From the NCBI RefSeq assembly GCF_016735695.1, contig NZ_JAERQD010000023.1, positions 1 to 64,000 on the forward strand: a stretch of 64,000 bases of DNA, read 5' to 3'. This document shows, one piece after another, positions 27,980 to 36,523 of this stretch. The translations under genes were made by a program, and so were the position numbers. The DNA is from Microvirga zambiensis WSM3693 (GTDB lineage Bacteria > Pseudomonadota > Alphaproteobacteria > Rhizobiales > Beijerinckiaceae). How positions within the stretch are numbered: position 1 is the stretch's first letter; each line of letters opens with the position of its first letter. Below the pieces are notes generated by a model. The model was given only the letters and a program-made list of their open reading frames with translations. It had not been told where the DNA came from and did not search any database.

Positions 27980-28744
27980 ATGAGAAACGAAAGTGCGCAA
28001 AATCAGAGCGGTACGGCATTCATCACGGGAGCGGCCTATGGCATCGGTGCGGCCGCAGCGCTTGCCCTGGCTCGCGACGGCTGCGATCTCGTGCTCGCCG
28101 ATCTATCGGTAGAAATGCTGGCTGAAACGGCCGCGAAGGTTCGCGAACTCGGACGGCGGGCGGTGCCGATCAGGCTCGATCTCCGCAATCAGGACAGCAT
28201 CGAGTCCGCTGTTGCAACAGCGCTCGGCTCCTTTGAGCGCCTCGATGTGCTTGTGAACAACGCTGGCGTTCCACTTCGCAAAGCCGCGCTCGATGTGACC
28301 CGGGCCGATTGGATGCAGGTGATGGACGTCAATCTGGGCGGCAGTTTCTTCATGAGCCAAGCCGTCGGACGCCATTGGATCGAGAACGGGCAGTCTGGCG
28401 CTATCGTAAGCGTCGCGTCCACTCATGGCCTTCTCGGCGTTCCAGGAAGCTCTACCTACGGCATTTCAAAGGCGGGCGTCGCCCACATGACGCGAATGCT
28501 GGCGATCGAGTGGGCGCCTCACAAGATCCGAGTCAACGCGATTGCGCCAGCGTCCACGGAAACTCCAACGCGCACTGGCCTGTCGGATCCGGCACGCCGC
28601 GAAGAGCTGCTGTCGCGATTTCCCCTGCGCCGGTTCGGTAAACCCGAGGATATGGCTGAAGCGATTGCCTATCTGGCCAGCCCGCGTGCGGAATTCATAA
28701 CCGGCCAAGTTCTCGTTCTTGACGGCGGCCTCACTGTGCAGTGA
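27980..28744 (+). CDS. Short-chain dehydrogenase/reductase
   Basis: A 254-residue classical SDR. The cofactor motif GAAYGIGAAAALALA is near residue 14, with an acidic residue at the end of strand 2 (LADLS) suggesting NAD preference. NNAG is near 92, the catalytic Ser is in VSVAST and the YGISK motif is near 158. The C-terminal TGQVLVLDGGLTVQ is typical. A purine-rich site GGGAGGA lies unusually far (16 nt) from the ATG. It likely oxidises or reduces a hydroxy/keto intermediate of the cluster. Confidence 0.9.
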   Translation: MRNESAQNQSGTAFITGAAYGIGAAAALALARDGCDLVLADLSVEMLAETAAKVRELGRRAVPIRLDLRNQDSIESAVATALGSFERLDVLVNNAGVPLRKAALDVTRADWMQVMDVNLGGSFFMSQAVGRHWIENGQSGAIVSVASTHGLLGVPGSSTYGISKAGVAHMTRMLAIEWAPHKIRVNAIAPASTETPTRTGLSDPARREELLSRFPLRRFGKPEDMAEAIAYLASPRAEFITGQVLVLDGGLTVQ

Positions 28745-28774
28745 CGATAACGGCGGTAAAGGGAAAATAAAAAG

Positions 28775-29650
28775 ATGAGTCAGTCAGAGTCCAGACCTGC
28801 CAGCAAGTATCGCTTCCTCATGATACAGGGCTTTCGCCTCCCCGAGGATTCTCCGTACCTGCATCGCAAGCTGACAGGTCCGAAGGAGCAGACCCTGATG
28901 GACTATCAATCGCTTGCGCCTCTGTTGGAGGACATCGACTGGGATCTTCACGCCGGTGCTCCGACGACCTACGGCAACTGGGCTGTCGAAAACCGTCAGG
29001 AATTCTCTCATTCCGGCGTGGCCCGCCTTCCGCTCGTGAAGGAGGCCTGCGAGAGCGGGAAATACAATGCCATCGTCCTGTTGGGTGGGGGGGAGCCCGG
29101 CTTTCTTGAAGCGCGCGAAATCGGCCGCCGGTACAGGATCCCGGTGACTTCCTGCGCTTTCTCGCAGATGCATGTGGCGACGATGCTGGGCAATAAGTTC
29201 AGCATCCTGGACGTGGCCGAGAGTCACAACATGTATTACTACAATCTCGTCGTTCAGCATCGCATGACCGAACGATGCGCTTCCATCCGCATGATCAACT
29301 TCCCGCATGAGCGCCCTGGTTGCGAGACCGAGCGACCCTTGCATGTTCAGCGCGACAAGGCACGGCGGGGGGAACGATCCGAGGCCGTGGAAGAGGCGGT
29401 CGAGGCGGCCGTGGCGGCAATCGAGGAGGATGGCGCCGAAGTCATCACGATCGGCTGCTCGGGAGCCTTCTGGCTGCAGCCGTTCGTTCAGAGGCGCCTC
29501 GACGAGATGGGGTGGGAGGTTCCCGTGCTTCACGGATACAAGACAGCCATCACGCTCGCCAAGATGATGGTCGATCTTGGGGTTGATGCCAGCGGATTGA
29601 TGTTCCCTTCGGATCGGCCCAAACGCTGGCGAAAGAAGAAGGTCTTCTGA
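28775..29650 (+). CDS. Asp/Glu racemase-superfamily protein lacking the first catalytic Cys
   Basis: A 291-residue protein of the Asp/Glu/hydantoin racemase fold. The second catalytic position is present as Cys228 in TIGCSGAF. The first, normally a Cys before (G)DPG, reads LLGGGEPGF with Gly104 in its place. This is the state expected for one-cysteine relatives such as arylmalonate decarboxylase, or for an enzyme acting on one face only. It is the last gene of the cluster. Hydantoin racemase is therefore a poor literal name. Confidence 0.78.
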   Translation: MSQSESRPASKYRFLMIQGFRLPEDSPYLHRKLTGPKEQTLMDYQSLAPLLEDIDWDLHAGAPTTYGNWAVENRQEFSHSGVARLPLVKEACESGKYNAIVLLGGGEPGFLEAREIGRRYRIPVTSCAFSQMHVATMLGNKFSILDVAESHNMYYYNLVVQHRMTERCASIRMINFPHERPGCETERPLHVQRDKARRGERSEAVEEAVEAAVAAIEEDGAEVITIGCSGAFWLQPFVQRRLDEMGWEVPVLHGYKTAITLAKMMVDLGVDASGLMFPSDRPKRWRKKKVF

Positions 29651-29742
29651 CGGGTGCCGACTGAGTATGCCTCAGCGCGAGTTGCGGCTCGGCGGCCGAA
29701 TTAAAAGCAGGCAACTGCCGCCGGCCTGAAGCCGTGCGGGCT

Positions 29743-30582
29743 TCAATAAATGGCCGGAACCACATGCTTCGCAGGTAACCCGGCCTCGGCGCCTTTGGGG
29801 CGCGGGTCGGCTTTGGGCACCTTCGGCAGATCGACTTTGACCTTTTCGTATGGGATCTGGTCCAGCATATGAGAGATGAGATTGAGCCGTGCCCGGCGCT
29901 TGTCGTCTGAAGGCACGATAAACCACGGTGCTTCAGGGATGTCGGTGCCGCGCAGCATGTCCTGATAGGCGAGGGTGTAGTCCCACCAGCGGCGTACCGA
30001 CTCGGTGTCCATGGGGCTGAGCTTCCAATGCTTGATCGGATTGTCGATCCGGTCGGCGAATCTTTTGCGTTGCTCGTCCTGGCTCACGTCGAGAAAATAC
30101 TTGAGCAGGATGATGCCGTTCGCCACGATCTCTTTTTCAACCGATGGGACAAGGCGCATGAAGCGCTCATACTCGTCCTCCGTGCAAAACCCCATCACCC
30201 GCTCGACCCCGGCCCGGTTGTACCAGGAGCGGTCGAACAAGACGATCTCGCCTGCAGCCGGGAAATGGGCGAGGTAACGCTGGATGTAGAGCTGGCTCTT
30301 CTCGCGCTCCGTCGGCGCCGGGAGGGCCACATGCCGAAACACCCTCGGGCTCACACGCTGGGTGATGCGGCTGATCACTCCGCCCTTGCCGGCCGTGTCG
30401 CGCCCCTCGAACACCACTACGATCCTTGCGCCTGTGGCCTTCGCCCAGGTTTGAAGGCGCACGAGCTCGACCTGCAGCTTTTCCAGCTTCTTCTCGAACT
30501 CCTTTCGCTTCATCGGTGTGTGAGAGTGGTTTGATGCATCGGCTTTGTCTTTTTGTTTCGTCAGCACATCTTGTCGGCTCAT
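29743..30582 (-). CDS. ppk2: Polyphosphate kinase 2
   Basis: PPK2 transfers phosphate between inorganic polyphosphate and nucleoside di- or monophosphates. The 279-residue protein has Walker A (FEGRDTAGKGG, about 58-68), Walker B (VLFDRSWYNRAG, about 114-125) and the lid segment (RFADRIDNPIKHWKLS). It is a single-domain PPK2. The start at 30582 follows GGGAG; the extra 24 codons upstream have no ribosome site. One of the AraC-type operator elements lies 228 bp upstream in the same orientation, suggesting membership in that regulon. Confidence 0.93.
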   Translation of the reverse strand: MSRQDVLTKQKDKADASNHSHTPMKRKEFEKKLEKLQVELVRLQTWAKATGARIVVVFEGRDTAGKGGVISRITQRVSPRVFRHVALPAPTEREKSQLYIQRYLAHFPAAGEIVLFDRSWYNRAGVERVMGFCTEDEYERFMRLVPSVEKEIVANGIILLKYFLDVSQDEQRKRFADRIDNPIKHWKLSPMDTESVRRWWDYTLAYQDMLRGTDIPEAPWFIVPSDDKRRARLNLISHMLDQIPYEKVKVDLPKVPKADPRPKGAEAGLPAKHVVPAIY

Positions 30583-30809
30583 CTCACGCTCCCTCACCTT
30601 GGCGGATGTCGCAAGCCCGGACGCCCTCCATTTCGTCCGGCAGGGTCGTCCCATTTTCGGCGGCCGTCACGATGCGGATTCGGCCGGCGTCGTCGGATAG
30701 ACAAGTAGTCGGGACCCGGCTGCTTCGTTTCTGAGAGCTTCATCAAGGACCCGCATCGGGCAATCCGACTGTCAGACAACGATCAATCGTCGCGCGAATT
30801 CACCCAAGC

Positions 30810-30839
30810 CACTTGATCTTTTGGGACAGCCAATTGACC
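30810..30839 (-). promoter_or_regulatory. Operator element A (upstream of ppk2, divergent from araC-like gene)
   Basis: Read on the minus strand: GGTCAAT, 4 nt, TGTCCC, AAAAGA, then TCAAG. It has the spacing of the other elements in this window. A further overlapping half (CGTCCC, 6 nt, TCAA) extends upstream to about 30849. It lies in the 414-bp gap 30583-30996 between ppk2 and the AraC-type regulator, so it could serve either. No gene is supported in that gap. Confidence 0.65.
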
Positions 30840-30996
30840 CAATGGGACGGTGAAGCGGGAACATGCCGGCAATTTTCGTCGAATTGCCGCAATTCGGGAT
30901 AAACCTATGTTAGTTTAGAGCTGGTCTAAAGCCATTGCCGAGAACGGTGCCAAGTGTGCAGTTTCGCGATCGACCTTGAATGCCTGCGAGGCGGCC

Positions 30997-32100
30997 ATGA
31001 AAACCAATCATATCGTGGTGCCGCCCTTCGGCGGCAGGCAAGATATCGGGTCCTCAGCTGCGCCGATAGGAATTCCCAAACCTGGACGGACGCTTCCCCC
31101 TGGCTATATCCACCTCGGCGTAGCCAAGGAAATCGTGCCAACGTTACGCGATTTCGGCATCGAACCCGATCCGCTCATACGAGAAGCCGGGCTCGATCCG
31201 TGCCTCTTCGACGACGGGGCGAATGTGATCCAGCATGCAGCGTTGGGTCGGCTGCTATATCTCTGCGTGTCCCGCACCAAATGCCCCCATTTCGGACTTC
31301 TCGTCGGTCAGCGCGCCAGTATCCTCTCGCTTGGAATGGTCGGGCGCCTGATGCTGCATTCCGAGACCGTCGGCGATGCCATTCACGCTCTGGTATCGAA
31401 CCTGAGCATTCAAAACCGCGGCGCTGTCCCGGCATTTGCAGTCAACGGCGACATCGCCCTGTTCAGCTATGCGGTCTATCAGCCCGAGGTCGAAAGCGCT
31501 AACCAGATCTCGGATGGCGCAATGGCGGTCTCGGTCAATTCTTTGCGCACCCTTCTGGGAGGCGGATGGAATCCGCTCGAAATCCTGCTGCCTCGGTCTG
31601 CGCCGGCGGATCAAGGACCTTACCGGCAGCATTTCCGGGCACCTATCAGGTTTAACCAGGAAGTCGCAGCGATTGTGCTTTCGGCAGGTGACCTGAATCG
31701 ACGTATCGTCGGGGCCGATCCCTTGCTGCGAACCATGCTGGAAGAGCAGATCAGGCGGGCGAAGGGCGATCAGCATTCCGAGTTTTCAGACGATATCCGG
31801 CGGCTTCTGCGTACACGTTTGACGAACCATCGCTGTTCGGCGGACGAAATCGCCGCCCTGCTGGCGATGCACCGCCGGACCCTCAGCCGGCGTCTGAAAA
31901 GTGATGGGATGGGCTATCGATCGATCTCGAACGAGATCCGTTTCGAGATCGCGCGGCAATTGCTCGAAGATACCGAGGTGCCGCTCGGCCAGATCGCGGC
32001 GGCGTTGGGCTACTCGGAGGCAAGCGCCTTTACCCGTGCCTTCCGGCGCTGGTCGGGCCAAACCCCGACGGCCTGGCGAACGGAAAGCCATGGGGAGTGA
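30997..32100 (+). CDS. AraC-family regulator with N-terminal ligand-binding-like domain
   Basis: A 367-residue regulator of the OruR/ToxT-like group. Residues 40-230 form the 'arabinose-binding domain of AraC' type sensor region. The C-terminal AraC DNA-binding domain (about 270-360) contains ADEIAALLAMHRRTLSRRL (first helix-turn-helix) and LGQIAAALGYSEASAFTRAF (second). ATG at 30997 is preferred over an upstream TTG because GAGGCGG precedes it. Its DNA-binding domain is close to that of the short AraC protein at 33539-33982. It is the best candidate for reading the repeated operator elements. Confidence 0.9.
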   Translation: MKTNHIVVPPFGGRQDIGSSAAPIGIPKPGRTLPPGYIHLGVAKEIVPTLRDFGIEPDPLIREAGLDPCLFDDGANVIQHAALGRLLYLCVSRTKCPHFGLLVGQRASILSLGMVGRLMLHSETVGDAIHALVSNLSIQNRGAVPAFAVNGDIALFSYAVYQPEVESANQISDGAMAVSVNSLRTLLGGGWNPLEILLPRSAPADQGPYRQHFRAPIRFNQEVAAIVLSAGDLNRRIVGADPLLRTMLEEQIRRAKGDQHSEFSDDIRRLLRTRLTNHRCSADEIAALLAMHRRTLSRRLKSDGMGYRSISNEIRFEIARQLLEDTEVPLGQIAAALGYSEASAFTRAFRRWSGQTPTAWRTESHGE

Positions 32101-32117
32101 TCCTGCCCGGCTCAAAC

Positions 32118-32147
32118 TGTCAAGCAAGTGTCCCCTCCGATCAAGCA
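32118..32147 (+). promoter_or_regulatory. Operator element B (upstream of the DUF2092 gene)
   Basis: TGTCAAG (32118-32124), CAAG, TGTCCC (32129-32134), CTCCGA, TCAAGCA (32141-32147). The two TCAAGCA cores begin exactly 21 bp apart, two helical turns. It lies 107 bp upstream of the DUF2092 gene, just after the AraC-type gene. Confidence 0.75.
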
Positions 32148-32253
32148 GACTGCCAGGGCTGGCCTAGAGTGATCGTCCAGGCGGCGTAACATTTTTGCCG
32201 AAAGTCGATCCACCATCTTCTGCTCCTGAAATCAAACCGGGGAGGCTCATGTG

Positions 32254-33066
32254 ATGCATCGAGGGATCTATCCGGATACGGCAACGTCGCTTACGCGCGG
32301 ATCACTGCGCTTTGCGACGGTCGTCGTCATTGCCTGTCTGAGCGTGACGACGGCTGCGGCGGAGGAGACGTCACCGCAGGCCATCCTGAAAGCAATGGCA
32401 GATTATGTGAGCCGGCAGGAGAACCTCTCCCTGAAATACGACGCTGATATCGAGGTTGTGACCCCGGCGGTCGAGAAGATCCAGTTCAGCGCGTCAGGCG
32501 ACATCATCGTAAGTCGTCCGAATAAATTCCGGGTCAGCCGTACTGGCGGCTACGCAGATGTCGAGCTCATTTCCGATGGTGCGACCGTGACCATATTCGA
32601 TCGCGGCGGCAACCGGTTCGCTCAGGTCACGAGTACAGAGACTTTGGATCAGGTCGTCGACAGGCTTCGCACCGATGCTTCACTCGAGTTGCCCGGTGCC
32701 GACCTACTTTTGTCGAAACCCTACGATGAACTGATAGCCGGCGTCCTGGAGGCCAAGCATATCGGCCGCGGTGTCGTGGAAGGCGTGGAATGCGAGCACC
32801 TTGCCTTCCGCAACCTCGATACGGATTGGCAGATATGGGTCGAAGTCGGGGATCGTCCGGTTCCACGGAAATACGTCATCACGAGCAAGGCGGTGGGTGG
32901 CGCTCCGCAATATTCGTTGCGGCTCAGGGACTGGAAGACCGGAGTTAGCCCTGCATCGGATGCATTTGCATTCAAGCCGCCGGATGGGAGTAGCGGCGTT
33001 TCGATTTCGCTCCTTAAGGATATTGACGAGATCCCTGATGGCGTCGTTCCCGGAGGTACAAAATGA
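32254..33066 (+). CDS. DUF2092-family exported protein
   Basis: About 270 residues. An N-terminal signal peptide (about residues 1-37, ending TAAAEE) is followed by a LolA/LolB-like beta domain. The blocks RTGGYADVELISDG, PGADLLLS, GVECEHLAFR, DWQIWVEVGD and YSLRLRDWKTG match the DUF2092 family as I know it. The start is ATG 32254, 8 nt after GGGGAGG, with GTG 32251 as an alternative. It overlaps the next small gene by ATGA. Function is unknown; a periplasmic lipid- or lipoprotein-related role is possible by fold only. Confidence 0.85.
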   Translation: MHRGIYPDTATSLTRGSLRFATVVVIACLSVTTAAAEETSPQAILKAMADYVSRQENLSLKYDADIEVVTPAVEKIQFSASGDIIVSRPNKFRVSRTGGYADVELISDGATVTIFDRGGNRFAQVTSTETLDQVVDRLRTDASLELPGADLLLSKPYDELIAGVLEAKHIGRGVVEGVECEHLAFRNLDTDWQIWVEVGDRPVPRKYVITSKAVGGAPQYSLRLRDWKTGVSPASDAFAFKPPDGSSGVSISLLKDIDEIPDGVVPGGTK

Positions 33067-33362
33067 TGACTCTTAAACAAGTGCGTCGCACCCTTCTGGC
33101 TTTGATAATCGGCAGCACGGCCCTGGCCCTGAACGACGCCGGGCCGATGCGGTTCGGATCTATCGTCGGGAAGGCGGAGGCCAGGATCGGGCGTCCCGCA
33201 ACACCGCTCAGCTATGCGGGCGTCGCTCGCCGGACGACCCGGCGTGCCGTGGCTTACGGCGCAACCGCGGGAGCGGTCGCGGCGGGAACGTATTACTATG
33301 CCGCTCCGGGCTGCCGACAGGTCGTAAATTCTTATGGGCAGATCGTGTACCGCTGCCCGTAA
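33063..33362 (+). CDS. Small exported protein next to DUF2092
   Basis: A 99-residue protein with a signal-like hydrophobic start (LLALIIGSTALAL). An Arg-rich middle follows, then a Gly/Ala hydrophobic stretch (GATAGAVAAGTYYYAA) and a C-terminal tail with two Cys (GCRQVVNSYGQIVYRCP) that could form a disulfide. It is translationally coupled to the DUF2092 gene by an ATGA overlap. No function is known. Confidence 0.75.
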   Translation: MMTLKQVRRTLLALIIGSTALALNDAGPMRFGSIVGKAEARIGRPATPLSYAGVARRTTRRAVAYGATAGAVAAGTYYYAAPGCRQVVNSYGQIVYRCP

Positions 33363-33433
33363 CGCTGCCTTGTACGCGAACGAAGCATGACTTCCATGTA
33401 AGGCGGAGGTTGATGCCGTCTTCGGCGATCAAC

Positions 33434-33463
33434 TGTTAAGAGGAAGTCCCAACCGGTCAAGCA
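33434..33463 (+). promoter_or_regulatory. Operator element C (upstream of the short araC-like gene)
   Basis: TGTTAAG (33434-33440), AGGA, AGTCCC (33445-33450), AACCGG, TCAAGCA (33457-33463), with spacing identical to element B. It lies about 75 bp before the short AraC-type gene, consistent with autoregulation or cross-regulation. Confidence 0.75.
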
Positions 33464-33538
33464 AGCACTTTGGCGATGGTTATGGTGAGTTGATTCCGCC
33501 GCGGCAGGCTTGCCGAGATGGAGAGAGGAGCGATGGAA

Positions 33539-33982
33539 ATGCCATCAATCCACAGGGGAGACGAAGCTCGCTCACAGGGCGGATCGGATCCGCTCACTGA
33601 GACTCTCCGTCGGGTTCTTCGAACCGAACTGCTTAGGGAGGCATGCTCCGCAGCCAGCATCGCGCGCCTCTTCTCCATGCATCGACGCACATTGCACCGG
33701 CACCTGCATATGGAAGGTCAGGCGTTCCGGCGAATTGCCGATGAGGTTCGCTTCGAGATCGCCTGCGAGATGCTGGCCAACACGGATATGGCTCTCAACC
33801 AAGTCGCGGCGGCATTGAAGTATTCGGAGCTGAGCGCCTTCACCCGCGCTTTCCGGCGTTGGTCCGGTCACACGCCTTCAGAATGGCGCATTCGGCATTC
33901 CCACGTTCGTAAATCGCCATGGTCTCCGACATCACGCCATCCACCGCAAACCCTCTCCGGCGGCAGGCCCGATGGCACATGA
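33539..33982 (+). CDS. Stand-alone AraC-type DNA-binding domain protein
   Basis: About 147 residues, almost entirely an AraC DNA-binding domain: SAASIARLFSMHRRTLHRHL and LNQVAAALKYSELSAFTRAFRRWSGHTP. It has no sensor domain. AGGAG at 33526-33530 favours the ATG at 33539, with ATGs at 33533 and 33518 as alternatives. The domain resembles that of the full-length regulator at 30997-32100, so it may bind the same sites as a constitutive activator or as a competitor. An ancient truncation of a full-length gene cannot be excluded, but its own operator argues for use. Confidence 0.8.
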   Translation: MPSIHRGDEARSQGGSDPLTETLRRVLRTELLREACSAASIARLFSMHRRTLHRHLHMEGQAFRRIADEVRFEIACEMLANTDMALNQVAAALKYSELSAFTRAFRRWSGHTPSEWRIRHSHVRKSPWSPTSRHPPQTLSGGRPDGT

Positions 33983-34121
33983 GCGGGAGGCTTGGGAGAG
34001 AACGCCGGCAAAAGATTGGGATACGTGTCGGAGCATCGCCTTGACATCCTTCAGCCTGTTGGCCGACCGTGCGACTGCCTGGCAGCTGATGCAATCGTTT
34101 CCCTCTTGCCAGTCCTAAAAT

Positions 34122-34151
34122 GTCAAATCCTTGACCCAATAGGTCAAGCAC
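34122..34151 (+). promoter_or_regulatory. Operator element D (upstream of pta-ackA)
   Basis: TGTCAAA (34122-34128), TCCT, TGACCC (34133-34138), AATAGG, TCAAGCA (34145-34151), with the same spacing as the others. It also contains a perfect TTGACC/GGTCAA inverted repeat. It lies 163 bp before pta inside the 332-bp gap 33983-34314, where I support no gene. Confidence 0.72.
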
Positions 34152-34314
34152 CGGAGCGTGAACGGACCATACTTTCTCTGGCATACAAGCCGGACGATCG
34201 CGGACTTGAGCCCTGGCCTCTCCGGCAGTCTATCGACACGATGACCGAGATTCTGGCGGCGGTCGCAGCGGTTAAGGCGACGGTCGCTTTCGGACAACCG
34301 CATGGAGACCGATC

Positions 34315-35295
34315 ATGACGGCAGCGATGACGGTTCAGGGCTCGACTCAGCACGGTCTGAGAACCCATGAAAAATATGACCGGCTCGTCGCGGCTGCCCA
34401 AGCGGCCCCGAGGCTGAAGGTTGCCGTCGCACACCCATGCGATCAGGCATCTCTCGGCGCAGTGTTCGAGGCTGTCGAACTTGGGCTGATCGATCCCATC
34501 CTTGTCGGGCCGAAAGCCAAGATCGCGGCTGCCGCGGAGGTTTTAGGCAAAGGCCTGGACGACTTTCAGATCGTCGAAGCGGCGCATAGTCATGCCGCGG
34601 CAGAGGCTGCCGTCGACCAGGTGCGAAACGGGCAAGCCGAAGCGCTGATGAAAGGAAGTCTGCACACGGACGAGCTGATGGCGGCCGTCGTCCGACGCGA
34701 AGGGGGGCTGCGCACTGCCCGCCGGATCAGCCATTGCTTCGTGATGGACGTTCCCGGTCACGAGACGGCGCTCATCATCACCGATGCGGCAGTCAATATC
34801 GCTCCGACATTGGAAGATAAGGTCCATATCGTTCAGAACGCGATCGATCTCGCTCTTGCGCTGAAGGTGGATCCGGTAAAGGTCGCGATCCTTTCCGCGA
34901 TGGAAACGGTCAATCCGAAAGTGCCTTCGACCATAGAAGCCGCGGCCTTGTGCAAGATGGCCGATCGCGGCCAGATCACAGGCGGAATTCTTGACGGTCC
35001 TCTCGCTCTCGACAATGCGATCGATCTGGGCGCGGCGAAAATCAAGAAGATTGCGTCCCCTGTCGCGGGCCAAGCCAACGTGCTCGTGGTGCCCGATCTC
35101 GAAGCCGGTAATATGCTTGCGAAGAGCCTGACTTTCCTTGCCGACGCCGACGCTGCAGGCATCGTTCTCGGTGCGCGGGTTCCCATCATCCTCACGAGCC
35201 GGGCCGACTCGACGATCACCCGACTGGCGTCCTGCGCCGTCGCCTCGCTCGTTGCCGATGCTCAGCGCCAGCGGCTCGGCCTCCCGGAGGTCTGA
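34315..35295 (+). CDS. pta: Phosphate acetyltransferase (Pta/Ptb family)
   Basis: Interconverts acetyl-CoA and acetyl phosphate. The 326-residue protein is the short catalytic form (PTA/PTB domain across about 35-320) without the DRTGG or AAA domains of E. coli Pta. Blocks such as ALMKGSLHTDELMAAVV, ETVNPKVPSTIEAAALCKM, GGILDGPLALDNAIDL and ANVLVVPDLEAGNML are typical. Phosphobutyryl activity is possible. It is 3 bp upstream of ackA, forming the classical acetate and ATP-yielding pair. The operator element upstream places it in the putative AraC regulon. Confidence 0.9.
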   Translation: MTAAMTVQGSTQHGLRTHEKYDRLVAAAQAAPRLKVAVAHPCDQASLGAVFEAVELGLIDPILVGPKAKIAAAAEVLGKGLDDFQIVEAAHSHAAAEAAVDQVRNGQAEALMKGSLHTDELMAAVVRREGGLRTARRISHCFVMDVPGHETALIITDAAVNIAPTLEDKVHIVQNAIDLALALKVDPVKVAILSAMETVNPKVPSTIEAAALCKMADRGQITGGILDGPLALDNAIDLGAAKIKKIASPVAGQANVLVVPDLEAGNMLAKSLTFLADADAAGIVLGARVPIILTSRADSTITRLASCAVASLVADAQRQRLGLPEV

Positions 35296-35298
35296 CCC

Positions 35299-36507
35299 AT
35301 GACTCCTGTTTTCGTGGTGCTCAATGCCGGATCATCGAGCCTCAAGTTCCAGGTTTTCGAAGCCCGTGATGAAGGGCAGCCGTGCATGGTCTTCAAGGGA
35401 TTGTTCGAGGGACTTGGGGGACCGGCACATTTCGTCGTTAAGGGCACCGATGGCGCAATTCTCGACGAAATGACCTGGAGCGCTGGCGATAAGCTTGGGC
35501 ATGAAGAAGCCCTGATGCACCTCGTTACATGGCTGCGCCAGCATCAGGAAGACCGCAAGCTGGTGGCGATCGGCCACCGCGTTGTTCATGGCGGGGAGGC
35601 CTTCTCCCGCCCGGTTCTGGTGGACGAGGCAGTTCTTCAGTCGCTCGAGACGCTGGTACCGCTCGCCCCTCTGCATCAGCCTCACAATCTGGAGCCGATC
35701 CGAATCGTCCGCCGGCGGATTCCTGGCATGCCGCAAGTCGCCTGCTTCGACACAGCCTTCCACCAGGGCCAGTCGGACATCGCGACAATGTTCGCCCTGC
35801 CGCGCGAGATGCGCGAGCGTGGCGTCCGTCGTTATGGCTTCCACGGCCTGTCCTATGACTACATCGCATCCGTCCTGAAAGATTACGATCCTAAACTGGC
35901 CAAGGGGCGGGTGGTCGTCGCGCATCTCGGGAACGGCGCGAGCCTGTGTGCTCTCAAAGATGGCGCCAGCGTTGCGACGACCATGGGGTTTTCCGCCCTC
36001 GACGGCCTTCCGATGGGCACGCGCTGCGGCGCGCTCGATGCCGCCGTGGTCTTCTACATGCTGCGGGAGATGAAGCTCAGTCCGGAACAGGCTGAGCGTA
36101 TGCTTTACACCAAGTCCGGCCTTCTCGGCGTTTCCGGCCTTTCGAACGATATGCGAACCCTGAGATCGAAGGCGGCAACGGATTCCGACGCCAAGAGCGC
36201 CATTGATCTCTTCGTCTATCGAATCGTTCGCGAAATCGGCTCGCTCATGGCGGCGCTCGGAGGAATCGATGGACTCGTCTTCACCGCAGGGATTGGCGAG
36301 AACGACGTGGCGACGCGCGCAGAGGTGATCGCCGGCCTAAACTGGGCGGGATTTGCCCTCGATGAAGCGGCCAACCAAGCGGGCGGACGGCAGATCTCGT
36401 CGGGCGCCGGACCGACCGCGTGGATCATCCCCACCAATGAGGAACTGGTGATCGCGCGACAGACGCAGGGCGTACTTGGCGCGGCCTCCGCTCGGATAGC
36501 ATCCTGA
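35299..36507 (+). CDS. ackA: Acetate kinase
   Basis: Converts acetyl phosphate and ADP to acetate and ATP. The 402-residue ASKHA-fold protein shows VLNAGSSSLKFQVFE at the N-terminus, GHRVVHGGE near residue 92, CFDTAFHQ near 150 and RRYGFHGLSYDYI near 175. HLGNGASLCALKDG near 210 and the late FTAGIGEND complete the set. All catalytic motifs are intact. It follows pta by 3 bp, so the two are co-transcribed. Confidence 0.95.
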   Translation: MTPVFVVLNAGSSSLKFQVFEARDEGQPCMVFKGLFEGLGGPAHFVVKGTDGAILDEMTWSAGDKLGHEEALMHLVTWLRQHQEDRKLVAIGHRVVHGGEAFSRPVLVDEAVLQSLETLVPLAPLHQPHNLEPIRIVRRRIPGMPQVACFDTAFHQGQSDIATMFALPREMRERGVRRYGFHGLSYDYIASVLKDYDPKLAKGRVVVAHLGNGASLCALKDGASVATTMGFSALDGLPMGTRCGALDAAVVFYMLREMKLSPEQAERMLYTKSGLLGVSGLSNDMRTLRSKAATDSDAKSAIDLFVYRIVREIGSLMAALGGIDGLVFTAGIGENDVATRAEVIAGLNWAGFALDEAANQAGGRQISSGAGPTAWIIPTNEELVIARQTQGVLGAASARIAS

Positions 36508-36523
36508 AAGGGAGATTGATGGC

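Noticed and set aside
30594..30779. Small minus-strand frame upstream of ppk2
   Set aside because: 61 codons, Arg/Pro-rich, no ribosome site; more likely part of the ppk2 leader.
33992..34318. 108-codon frame just before pta
   Set aside because: It contains operator element D and has no family motif or good ribosome site, so it is treated as regulatory DNA.
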